Positions 7,750 to 14,697 of a stretch of 17,480 bases of DNA are shown one piece after another. Numbering within the stretch: the first letter of the stretch is position 1; every line of letters begins with the position of its first letter. Origin of the DNA: a bacterium. GTDB lineage: Bacteria; Patescibacteriota; Microgenomatia; Daviesbacterales; UBA10151. The DNA is taken from positions 1 through 17,480 of the forward strand of contig DAHXOS010000057.1 in assembly GCA_027364775.1 (NCBI GenBank), given 5' to 3'. Made by a program: the position numbers and the translations under genes. A model generated the notes under the pieces. It searched no databases. It worked only from the letters and a program-made list of their open reading frames with translations, and was not told where the DNA came from.

Positions 7750-8652
7750 ATGATTGACAAAATTTCTGTGGTAATAAATACGCTAAATGAAGAAAAGAAT
7801 GTGGAACGCGCTTTAAAATCATTAAAATGGGCGGATGAAATTTTGGTTTGTGATATGTTCTCAGATGATAACTCCGCAGTGGTTGCTAAAAAAAGTGGAG
7901 CAAAGGTTATTTTTCATAAAAGATTAAGTTTTGTTGAACCTGCAAGAAACTTTGCAGTTTCTAAAGCCTCACACGATTGGGTATTAATTATAGATCCGGA
8001 TGAAGAAATACCGGAAACTTTAGCTCTGAAATTAAAAGATATAGTTGCAACAAACGGTGTTATAACCTATGTAGAAATTCCCCGGAAAAATATGATTTTT
8101 GGTAAATGGATCAAATCTTCAATGTGGTGGCCTGATTATAATATCCGTTTTTTTAAAAAGGATTCGGTTGCATGGAGCAATCAAATTCACCGCCCACCTC
8201 AAACACAAGGCCAAGGCTTAAAGTTGCCAATTGAAGAGCGCTTTGCAATTACTCATCATCATTATACTTCCTTAACTCAATTCTTAGCTAGAATGGATAG
8301 ATATGCAACAGTGCAAGCTAAAGAACTAAAAGAATCAGGATACCAATTTAATTGGACAGATTTAATTTCAAAACCCTTAGGAGAATTTTTAGGTAGATTT
8401 TTTGCAAATCGTGGATTCGAGGATGGTTTACATGGGTTTGTGTTGGCTTTGTTGCAGGCAACTTCTTTTTTAGTTATGTATCTTAAAGTATGGGAACTTG
8501 AGGGATTTAAAGAACAAAATATTAATTTAATTAAGTTAAAGGAAGAGTCAGTTAATTCAGGAAAAGAAATTAATTACTGGTTTAAATATGGCAATCTTTC
8601 TAAAAACCCTGTTAAAAGATTGCTTCAAAAAGCTAAGAACAAATTTAGCTAA
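7750..8652 (+). CDS. GT2 family glycosyltransferase, WaaE/KdtX-like
   Basis: This is a 300-residue GT-A-fold enzyme expected to work at the cytoplasmic face, adding a sugar from a nucleotide-sugar donor to a lipid-linked glycan. The N-terminus has the ISVVINTLNEEKNVERAL start of the fold and WADEILVCDMFSDD with nucleotide-binding D35. The metal-binding DxD equivalent is IDPDEEI (D82, D84). RKNMIFGKW and WWPDYNIRFFKK follow, typical of the WaaE/KdtX branch. Near the C-terminus, LLQATSFLVMYLKVWELEG is a hydrophobic or amphipathic segment that probably docks on the membrane. It is paralogous to the gene at 9510, sharing the RKNxIFG block and the overall plan. It begins 19 bases after the GT39-like gene and ends 9 bases before the next gene. 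The transferred sugar cannot be predicted. Confidence 0.88.
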   Translation: MIDKISVVINTLNEEKNVERALKSLKWADEILVCDMFSDDNSAVVAKKSGAKVIFHKRLSFVEPARNFAVSKASHDWVLIIDPDEEIPETLALKLKDIVATNGVITYVEIPRKNMIFGKWIKSSMWWPDYNIRFFKKDSVAWSNQIHRPPQTQGQGLKLPIEERFAITHHHYTSLTQFLARMDRYATVQAKELKESGYQFNWTDLISKPLGEFLGRFFANRGFEDGLHGFVLALLQATSFLVMYLKVWELEGFKEQNINLIKLKEESVNSGKEINYWFKYGNLSKNPVKRLLQKAKNKFS

Positions 8653-8661
8653 CTATTATAT

Positions 8662-9513
8662 ATGGAAAAAGTTGCTGTTGTTATCCTCAATTATAAGGTT
8701 AAAGATTTAGTTTTAAAGGCTGTAGAATCTGTAAAAAGATCCAGTTATAAAAATATTCAAATTATTGTAGTAGATAATAATTCAGAAGATGGAGTAGAAG
8801 AAATTTTAAAAAAAGATATAGAAGTTATTTTTATTCAAAGTGGTGATAATTTAGGTTATAGCGGAGGTAACAATTTAGGTATTAAAAAAGGTTTAACCGA
8901 AGGTGCCAAGTGGGTTTTTATTTTAAATCCGGATGCAACTATTAAGCCCGATACCCTAGAGATTTTGCTTAAAAAAGCTAATGAATACAATGCCCAGCTT
9001 TTAAACCCAAAGATCTATTTTGATGATTCAAAAACTCTTTGGTTTGCGGGAAAAATTTTTGACAAAGCTAACGTTTTAGGATCTCACAAAGGTGTAGACC
9101 AACAGGATAACGGTCAGTTTGATCAAGATATAGAGATGGATGATGTTACCGGGGCTGCTTTACTTATCAAAAAAGAAGTATTTGAAAAAATTGGTTTTTT
9201 TGATGAAAGATATTTTTTATATTATGAAGAAAGTGATTTTGCAACACGGGCTAAAAAAGCCGGATTTAAGATAATGTATATCCCAAAAGCTGTAACTTAC
9301 CATAAAAATGCACAATCTACTGGTTTAGGAACACCGCTACAGGATTACTTTATTACTAGGAATAGAATGTTGTATGCTTCAAAATTCTTGCCATTAAGAA
9401 CTAGATTTGCTTTGTTAAGAGAGGGATTAAGGAATTTAAAAAATAATGTCAGAAGGCTTGCTTTATTTGACTTTTTGATGGGAAAATTTGGTAAGGGAAG
9501 TTTTCTAAAATGA
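8662..9513 (+). CDS. GT2 family glycosyltransferase, rhamnosyltransferase-like
   Basis: This 283-residue cytosolic GT2 resembles dTDP-rhamnosyl and galactofuranosyl transferases. The order of motifs is VAVVILNYKVKDL at the N-terminus, IIVVDNNSEDG with D38, DNLGYSGGNNLGI (about 62-74), FILNPDATIKPD with D91 in the metal-binding position, DVTGAALLIKKEVF, then YFLYYEESDFATR (about 184-196), where E189 and D192 correspond to the ED-type catalytic-base region. The C-terminus is basic, with a TRNRMLYASKF segment usual in this group. The start ATG has no ribosome-binding site. It ends in TGA within an ATGA overlap with the next GT2 gene, which suggests coupled translation. It is a paralog of the gene at 13863. 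Rhamnose as donor is a family-level guess, and no rhamnose synthesis genes are in view. Confidence 0.88.
   Translation: MEKVAVVILNYKVKDLVLKAVESVKRSSYKNIQIIVVDNNSEDGVEEILKKDIEVIFIQSGDNLGYSGGNNLGIKKGLTEGAKWVFILNPDATIKPDTLEILLKKANEYNAQLLNPKIYFDDSKTLWFAGKIFDKANVLGSHKGVDQQDNGQFDQDIEMDDVTGAALLIKKEVFEKIGFFDERYFLYYEESDFATRAKKAGFKIMYIPKAVTYHKNAQSTGLGTPLQDYFITRNRMLYASKFLPLRTRFALLREGLRNLKNNVRRLALFDFLMGKFGKGSFLK
9493..9500 (+). promoter_or_regulatory. Possible Shine-Dalgarno site of the GT2 gene at 9510
   Basis: AAGGGAAG sits inside the end of the preceding gene, with nine bases between its last base and the ATG at 9510. With the ATGA overlap it supports start at 9510 by coupled re-initiation. Confidence 0.4.
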
Positions 9514-10316
9514 TTAGCGTTATTGTGATTACTAAAAATGAAGAGGATAGGATTAAAGCTTGTTTAGAATCTGTTAAATGGGCTGATGAAATTATTGTGG
9601 TTGACTCAGGATCAACGGATAAAACTTTAGAAATTACCAAAAAATATACAGATAATATAATGCATTTTAAAGGTGAGGATGATTTTTCTAAAATACGTAA
9701 TGAATCAATGGAAAAAGCCAAAGGGGACTGGGTTTTTTATGTTGATGCAGATGAAAGGGTTTTAGCACCTTTAAAAGATGAGGTATTAAATTTAGTTAAA
9801 ACTACCAATAAATCAGCTTTTGCGATCTCCCGTAAAAACATAATTTTTGGAACACCTGTTAGCTATGGTCCCTATAGTCACGATTGGATGATTAGATTAT
9901 TTAAAAAAACTGACTTTAAAACTTGGGTAGGAAAAGTTCATGAATTTGGAACTTTTACTGGTAATTTAGGGTATAGTAAAAATTCAATGCTCCACTTAAC
10001 TCACCGGAATTTAGATCATATTGTTTTAAAAAGTTTGGATTGGTCTCATATCGATGCACAGTTAAGGGTGGATGCTCATCACCCTAAAATGACCGGGCTT
10101 AGATTTATTAGGATTTTTTTAACTGAATTTTTTTATCAGGGAATTAATAGAAAGGGTTTCTTTGGTGGAACGGTTGGAGTTATGGATTCAATCTTGCAAA
10201 CTTTTAGTTTATTTATGACTTATGTCAGGTTATGGCAGTTACAACAGCCAAAACCGTTAGATCAAATTTACAAAGATTTGGATAAAAAGTTAATTGAGAA
10301 TGGATTCAATTATTAA
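9510..10316 (+). CDS. GT2 family glycosyltransferase, WaaE/KdtX-like (second copy)
   Basis: This 268-residue GT2 has the classic WaaE/KdtX layout. ISVIVITKNEEDRI opens the fold. WADEIIVVDSGSTDKT carries D32 for nucleotide binding. DFSKIRNESMEKAKGDW precedes the metal motif VDADERV (D79, D81). RKNIIFGTPV and HDWMIRLFKK follow. A C-terminal hydrophobic stretch, MDSILQTFSLFMTYVRLWQL, mirrors that of the gene at 7750. This copy keeps the textbook VDSGSTDKT motif, whereas the gene at 7750 has CDMFSDDNS, so the two have probably diverged in donor or acceptor. It starts at the A of an ATGA junction with the upstream GT2 gene and stops 3 bases before the GT4 gene. Its likely role is sequential addition of a sugar to a lipid-linked glycan in the cytosol. 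The sugar is not predictable. Confidence 0.9.
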   Translation: MISVIVITKNEEDRIKACLESVKWADEIIVVDSGSTDKTLEITKKYTDNIMHFKGEDDFSKIRNESMEKAKGDWVFYVDADERVLAPLKDEVLNLVKTTNKSAFAISRKNIIFGTPVSYGPYSHDWMIRLFKKTDFKTWVGKVHEFGTFTGNLGYSKNSMLHLTHRNLDHIVLKSLDWSHIDAQLRVDAHHPKMTGLRFIRIFLTEFFYQGINRKGFFGGTVGVMDSILQTFSLFMTYVRLWQLQQPKPLDQIYKDLDKKLIENGFNY

Positions 10317-10319
10317 TTT

Positions 10320-11402
10320 ATGCATATTGCCATATATAGTCCTTATTTAGACACAGTCGGAGGAGGAGAAAAATATATCTTAACTTTAGCTAAAGTTTTA
10401 GCAGAAGACCACAGAGTTGATTTATTGCTTGATTTACATCTTCAAACTTTAGAACTTGAACAACTAAAATTGCGCATAGAAAGAATCCATGGAATGGACC
10501 TTTCGTCATTAAATTTTGCCAAAGCCCCAATTGGTAACGGTAGTAAATTTTTAGAAAGGATGTTATATCTTAGAAGATTTGACTATTTATTTTTGGTAAC
10601 TGATGGTAGTTTATTCTTTGCTTCGGCCAAGAAAAATATTATTCATTTTCAGGTTCCATTTGAAAATAAAGCTTCCAGAGGAATTTGGGGTTATATTAAA
10701 CAGAAAAGTTGGAATATGGCAATCTATAATTCTCTTTTTACTAAGCAATTAATTGAAAAAAACTGGGCAATTAGAGGGCAAGTAATTTATCCACCTGTTG
10801 ATGTAACATCTTTTAAAGTTTTAGCAAAGAAAAAACAAATTCTTTCAGTAGGTAGATTTCATGGAACTTTAAAAGATAAAAATCACCTATTGCTGATTAA
10901 TACTTTTAAAGATCTTGCTAAGGACAAAAAATTAGTTGGTTGGAGTTTACACTTAGTTGGTGGAACTAGTGGAGGTGCCAAAGAGTATGTAAAGGAAGTA
11001 AAACAATTAGCTAAAGGCGCAAATATTTTTATCCATACTGATTTGCCAAAGAATGAATTAATAAAGTTTTATGGTGAGTCATCAATCTATTGGCATGCAA
11101 AAGGTTTTAATGAGAGTGACCCAAAAGCTCAGGAACACTTTGGGATTACGACAGTAGAGGCGATGGCTGCAGGATGTGTACCTGTTGTTATAAATGCCGG
11201 TGGTTTAAAAGAAATTGTTACAGAGGATGAAAATGGCTACCTATGGGATTCTGTTGAACAATTAAAGAAAAAAACTTTAGAACTTATTAGCAATGATAGA
11301 TTAAGAAATAAATTTTCGGAAAATGCTGTAAACTCAGCAAAAAGATTTTCAAAAGAACAGTTTGCCAGTAAAATAAAAGAGATTATAAAAAATGAAAGCT
11401 AA
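10320..11402 (+). CDS. GT4 family glycosyltransferase (GT-B fold)
   Basis: This is a 360-residue retaining GT-B enzyme, a usual length for GT4. The N-terminal domain begins MHIAIYSPYLDTVGGGEKYI, with the glycine-rich loop (about residues 13-16) that contacts the donor. The linker YNSLFTKQLIEKNW, followed by VIYPPVDVTSF, leads into the C-terminal domain at ILSVGRFHGTLKDKNH (about 174-189). The signature E-x7-E is E272 to E280 in EHFGITTVEAMAAGC, next to AGGLKEIV. The architecture resembles ALG11-like mannosyltransferases and many capsule or O-antigen enzymes. It should act in the cytosol on the same lipid-linked glycan as the neighbouring GT2 enzymes. It begins 3 bases after the previous gene and overlaps the next by 11 bases. 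No ribosome-binding site is obvious. Mannose is a plausible but unproven donor. Confidence 0.92.
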   Translation: MHIAIYSPYLDTVGGGEKYILTLAKVLAEDHRVDLLLDLHLQTLELEQLKLRIERIHGMDLSSLNFAKAPIGNGSKFLERMLYLRRFDYLFLVTDGSLFFASAKKNIIHFQVPFENKASRGIWGYIKQKSWNMAIYNSLFTKQLIEKNWAIRGQVIYPPVDVTSFKVLAKKKQILSVGRFHGTLKDKNHLLLINTFKDLAKDKKLVGWSLHLVGGTSGGAKEYVKEVKQLAKGANIFIHTDLPKNELIKFYGESSIYWHAKGFNESDPKAQEHFGITTVEAMAAGCVPVVINAGGLKEIVTEDENGYLWDSVEQLKKKTLELISNDRLRNKFSENAVNSAKRFSKEQFASKIKEIIKNES

Positions 11403-12633
11403 ATATTGGGTACTTATTATAGTGGGTTTTATTATAAGGGTTATTTTAGCTTTTACAACCTTTCATCCAGATATTAGAGCTTTTCAGTTTGGAGGTGGAC
11501 TCATTGCTAATGGTCATATTTTAGATCTTTATGACTATCTTTCAACACTGCCAAAAAATTCAGAGGTTGTTAGGATATTTAGTACTGACCTTTTTATTTA
11601 TCCTCCAGCAGTATACTTAGTTCAAGGATTTTTTAATTTTATTTTTTCTAACATCCTAAATCTTACTGTAATTAATGATTTTTTAATTGAAAACAAAAAT
11701 TCTTTTTATAATCCTAGTTTTTCTTTGCACCTGTTTTTATTAAAGTTTCCTTATTTAATTTTTGATTTAATAGCTGGAATTTATTTAATTAAATTATTTG
11801 ATTCCCAAAAACAAAAAATATGGGCGTTAACCCTTTGGATTTTTAATCCAGTTAATTTATATGCAACTTACATGATGGGACAATTTGATTTAATCGCGAC
11901 CACTTTTACGATAATTGCGCTTTATTACTTACTAAAAAGAAAAGTTAATCTTGGAGCATTATTTTTAGGAATTGGAATTGCCTTTAAGATTTACCCGTTA
12001 TTTTTACTAATCCCTTTTGTATTAACAGTTAGAAAATGGAGACAAAGATTTTTGCTTTTAATAATTGGTTTGATTCCTTACTTTTTGACTGTTTTGCCCT
12101 ATATTAATTCTCACGGCTTTAGATCCTCTGCTTTACTTGCAGGTCAAACAATGAAAAGTTTGTATGCTCAAATACCTATTTCAGGAGGAGAAAGCTTACT
12201 TTTGTTTTTATTATTTTTAGGATTTAGTTATCTTTATTTTTACTACTTCCAAAAACCCACAAGATTTTGGCAACAAAGTTTAATAATTTTACTTATCTTT
12301 TATATATTTACTCATTTTCATCCTCAGTGGTTTATTTGGGTAACACCATTTTTAATAATTGATTTAGTTAAATCTAAATTTAAGACTTTGCCCCTAACTT
12401 TATTAATGTTAGGAAGTTATTTAGTCTCTTTATTTTTCTTTAACTCTTCTCAAACTCTGGGACTTTTTGCTCCTCTTAATCCAAATCTATATGAATCAAA
12501 AACAATTTGGGAAATTTTAAGTATTAAAATTGATTTGAATTTTATGCGTAGTTTAATTCAAACAATTTTTGCATTAGGTGCTACTTTTCTTATTTATCTT
12601 CATTTAACTAATAAAACAAATTTTAATGACTAG
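11392..12633 (+). CDS. GT87/Gpi18-like GT-C membrane glycosyltransferase
   Basis: This 413-residue polytopic protein resembles the GT87/Gpi18 (COG5542) mannosyltransferase group. After the first helix, FHPDIRAFQFGGGLIANG places D27 in the first external loop, where GT-C enzymes hold a catalytic acid. IYPPAVYLVQG follows at about residues 69-79. WIFNPVNLYATYMMGQFDLIA gives the NP and GQFD signature, and GIGIAFKIYPLFLLIPF matches the lysine-proline helix. A late THFHPQWFIWVTPF motif is also usual in this group. It probably uses a polyprenyl-phosphate sugar, often mannose in this family, outside the membrane. No synthase for such a donor is in the window. It overlaps the GT4 gene by 11 bases and the next gene by 8. 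The following gene shares several of these motifs and is probably an old tandem duplicate. Confidence 0.8.
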   Translation: MKAKYWVLIIVGFIIRVILAFTTFHPDIRAFQFGGGLIANGHILDLYDYLSTLPKNSEVVRIFSTDLFIYPPAVYLVQGFFNFIFSNILNLTVINDFLIENKNSFYNPSFSLHLFLLKFPYLIFDLIAGIYLIKLFDSQKQKIWALTLWIFNPVNLYATYMMGQFDLIATTFTIIALYYLLKRKVNLGALFLGIGIAFKIYPLFLLIPFVLTVRKWRQRFLLLIIGLIPYFLTVLPYINSHGFRSSALLAGQTMKSLYAQIPISGGESLLLFLLFLGFSYLYFYYFQKPTRFWQQSLIILLIFYIFTHFHPQWFIWVTPFLIIDLVKSKFKTLPLTLLMLGSYLVSLFFFNSSQTLGLFAPLNPNLYESKTIWEILSIKIDLNFMRSLIQTIFALGATFLIYLHLTNKTNFND

Positions 12634-13870
12634 GATTCAACTTGGTTTATTTTTTATAATTGGGACATTATTTTTGTTTTTAGTAAGTTTACCGATATAT
12701 TCAGGTGATGTTAAAAATCATTTAGTCTGGGGTCAAAGCATAATTGAAAAAGGTTCTTTAGGTTTTTACGGACGTGAGTTTTATAATTATGCTTTTCCTA
12801 ATTATCCACCGCTTGCCATGGGATTATTTGCTTTAAGTTATAAACTTTACCGGATATTTCTTTCTGTTATTTATTTTTTAAATACTTTTCCAATTTTTCC
12901 TTCAAATTTAGTATATTTTTTTGAATGGGAAAATGTTTTAATTTCTTTTCTAAAACTACCTGCCATTTTATCAACAGTTGGATTAAGTTATTTAATATAT
13001 TTAGTTGTTAAAAAAGAAAATATTAATAAATATTTAGCATCCAGCATATTAATTATTAATCCATCAATTATATATTTATCAGCTATTTGGGGACAAATTG
13101 ACGTACTGCCGACTTTTTTTGTAGTTTGGTCATTTTATTTACTGTTTAAAAACAGACTAATAATATCTGTTGTTTTAATAGCCTTAGCATTATTAACTAA
13201 GCAGACAGTATTAATTTTTTGGGGTATTTATATGTTAACTATTTTTAAATTAAAAGGTTTAAGGTGGTTAATAAAAGGGGTGGCAACAAGTTTAGTAATT
13301 TTTTACCTGGCTTATTTGCCGTTTCATAGCCCATCTCTAACATGGCCATTAGAATTATATAAATTAAATTTTTCACTGGTGGCTTTCTCTACTTCTGAAA
13401 ATGCAATTAATTTATGGGGGGCTTTGTATAACTTTAAGCGTAGTGATGATACTGCAAAATTCTTGATACTGTCTTTGCAACAATGGGGATATTTATTATT
13501 TGGTTTAAGTTTTTTACCGTTAATTTATTTTTTTATAAAAAGGAAAATTACACTTTACTTATTAATTTTATTTTCTGCTATTACTTCTTTAAATTATTAC
13601 TTTTTTTTAACCAGAATGCATGAAAGATATTTGGCTCCGGCTGTTATTTTTTTAACAATTTTAGTTTTTCTTAAGAAAAAACATTCTTTTGCTTTAATTT
13701 ATTTTTCTGCACTTTACTTTCTAAATCTTTATAGAGGCTTATTACTGCCGGACAATAATATACTTATTACATTGAGTAGGAATAAGTATCTGTTAGATTT
13801 TTTAGTTTTGGGATATGCATTTTTTATAGTTTATTATTATTACTTATTTATTAAACCGGAAAATGAATAA
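12626..13870 (+). CDS. GT87/Gpi18-like GT-C membrane glycosyltransferase (second of pair)
   Basis: This 414-residue polytopic protein is nearly the same length as its upstream neighbour. IYSGDVKNHLVWGQSI puts D28 in the first external loop. NYAFPNYPPLAMG follows at about residues 54-66. LIINPSIIYLSAIWGQIDVLPT repeats the NP and GQ(F/I)D signature. ALALLTKQTVLIFWGIYML carries the conserved lysine. A late FLTRMHERYLAPAVIFL motif is characteristic of this branch and differs from the HPQW motif of the upstream gene. The same reaction class, sugar transfer from polyprenyl phosphate at the outer face, is likely, but the acceptor position or sugar probably differs. It overlaps both neighbours by 8 bases, which favours coupled translation. 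The call to family is good, while the sugar is unknown. Confidence 0.8.
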   Translation: MTRIQLGLFFIIGTLFLFLVSLPIYSGDVKNHLVWGQSIIEKGSLGFYGREFYNYAFPNYPPLAMGLFALSYKLYRIFLSVIYFLNTFPIFPSNLVYFFEWENVLISFLKLPAILSTVGLSYLIYLVVKKENINKYLASSILIINPSIIYLSAIWGQIDVLPTFFVVWSFYLLFKNRLIISVVLIALALLTKQTVLIFWGIYMLTIFKLKGLRWLIKGVATSLVIFYLAYLPFHSPSLTWPLELYKLNFSLVAFSTSENAINLWGALYNFKRSDDTAKFLILSLQQWGYLLFGLSFLPLIYFFIKRKITLYLLILFSAITSLNYYFFLTRMHERYLAPAVIFLTILVFLKKKHSFALIYFSALYFLNLYRGLLLPDNNILITLSRNKYLLDFLVLGYAFFIVYYYYLFIKPENE

Positions 13871-14660
13871 TCTTAAAACATCAATTATTATTGTTAGTTA
13901 TAACAGCGAAGATTTTATTGAAAAATGTATTTTATCTGTTTTTAAAAATATAAATTCAAATACAGAAGTGATTGTTTTGGACAATGCCTCTAATGATAAA
14001 ACTTATGAGATTTTAGGAAAATTTAAAAAGAAAATTAAACTTTTAAAATCTGAAATTAATTTAGGTTTTGGTCAGGGAGTAAATAAAGCTGTTAAAGAAG
14101 CCCAAGGTGAGTACCTTTTTTTATTAAACCCAGATACAGAAGTTAAATCACCTTTTTTAGATGAAATTATTAATTTTTACGAAAACAATAAAGATTGTGG
14201 AGCGCTAGGAGTTAAAACAATTATGCCTAACGGAGAAGTGCAAAAAACAGTTAAAAAGGAACCTACAATAAAAGGAGCGTTCTTCGAATTTATTTTAGAA
14301 AGTAAAAATACTTATTCGGAATATAATCCCAAAAGCGATAAACCTCTAGAGGTTGAAGTAGTTTATGCAGCTGCTTTGCTTATAAAAAAAGATTTATTTA
14401 ATAAATTAGGTGGTTTTTCAAATAAGTACTTTATGTACTATGAAGATGTTGATCTTTGTAAAAGGATTAGAAAATTGGGAAAGAAAATCTACTATTACCC
14501 TTGTGTTTCAATTTTACATTTGGTTGGTGCAACAAAATCATCTTTAGATAAAACTGTATTAAATTACAACTCCTCAATTGTTTATCATGGTAGATTAGGA
14601 GTATTCGTTTTAAAAATAATATTCCTAGTATATAGAATAAAAAGAAAGTTTTTGAAATAA
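13863..14660 (+). CDS. GT2 family glycosyltransferase, rhamnosyltransferase-like (second copy)
   Basis: This 265-residue cytosolic GT2 parallels the gene at 8662. SIIIVSYNSEDFIEKC opens the fold, and VIVLDNASNDKT carries D40. EINLGFGQGVNKAVKEA follows at about residues 64-80, and FLLNPDTEV places D91 in the metal-binding position. VVYAAALLIKKDLFNKLGGF precedes YFMYYEDVDLCKR, where E194-D195 and D197 form the expected ED-x-D site. The usual GA pair in the GAALLI motif is AA here, a small departure. The gene lies between a GT-C pair and a GT39-like gene, apart from the other GT2 genes, which suggests that it adds a late or branch sugar. It overlaps the preceding gene by 8 bases and ends 37 bases before the next, the largest gap in the window. 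Rhamnose as donor is only a family-level guess. Confidence 0.88.
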   Translation: MNNLKTSIIIVSYNSEDFIEKCILSVFKNINSNTEVIVLDNASNDKTYEILGKFKKKIKLLKSEINLGFGQGVNKAVKEAQGEYLFLLNPDTEVKSPFLDEIINFYENNKDCGALGVKTIMPNGEVQKTVKKEPTIKGAFFEFILESKNTYSEYNPKSDKPLEVEVVYAAALLIKKDLFNKLGGFSNKYFMYYEDVDLCKRIRKLGKKIYYYPCVSILHLVGATKSSLDKTVLNYNSSIVYHGRLGVFVLKIIFLVYRIKRKFLK

Positions 14661-14661
14661 C

Positions 14662-14690
14662 TTTTGTTTTGAGCCTAAACAGCATACAAT
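14662..14690 (+). promoter_or_regulatory. Possible promoter of the GT39-like gene at 14698, perhaps leaderless
   Basis: This element lies in the longest intergenic gap (14661-14697). TACAAT at 14685-14690 matches five of six bases of a -10 box. Seven bases then precede the ATG, so the transcript would start at or beside the start codon. TTTTGT at 14662-14667 is a poor -35 at 17-bp spacing. No ribosome-binding site is present in the gap, which fits a leaderless message. Confidence 0.35.
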
Positions 14691-14697
14691 ATATCTA

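Noticed and set aside
9510..9513. Alternative genetic code with TGA as glycine, as in some CPR lineages
   Set aside because: TGA ends the GT2 gene at 9513 exactly at an ATGA start of the next gene, another TGA follows in the same frame soon after, and no other gene needs an in-frame TGA.
9449..9721. 90-codon minus-strand open frame
   Set aside because: It lies opposite the junction of two well-supported GT2 genes, has no recognisable domain, and every other gene runs on the + strand.
14644..14670. Terminator-like hairpin after the GT2 gene
   Set aside because: The inverted repeat (AAAGTT with AACTTT) is short and AT-only apart from one G-C pair, and the T run is broken. It is too weak to call.
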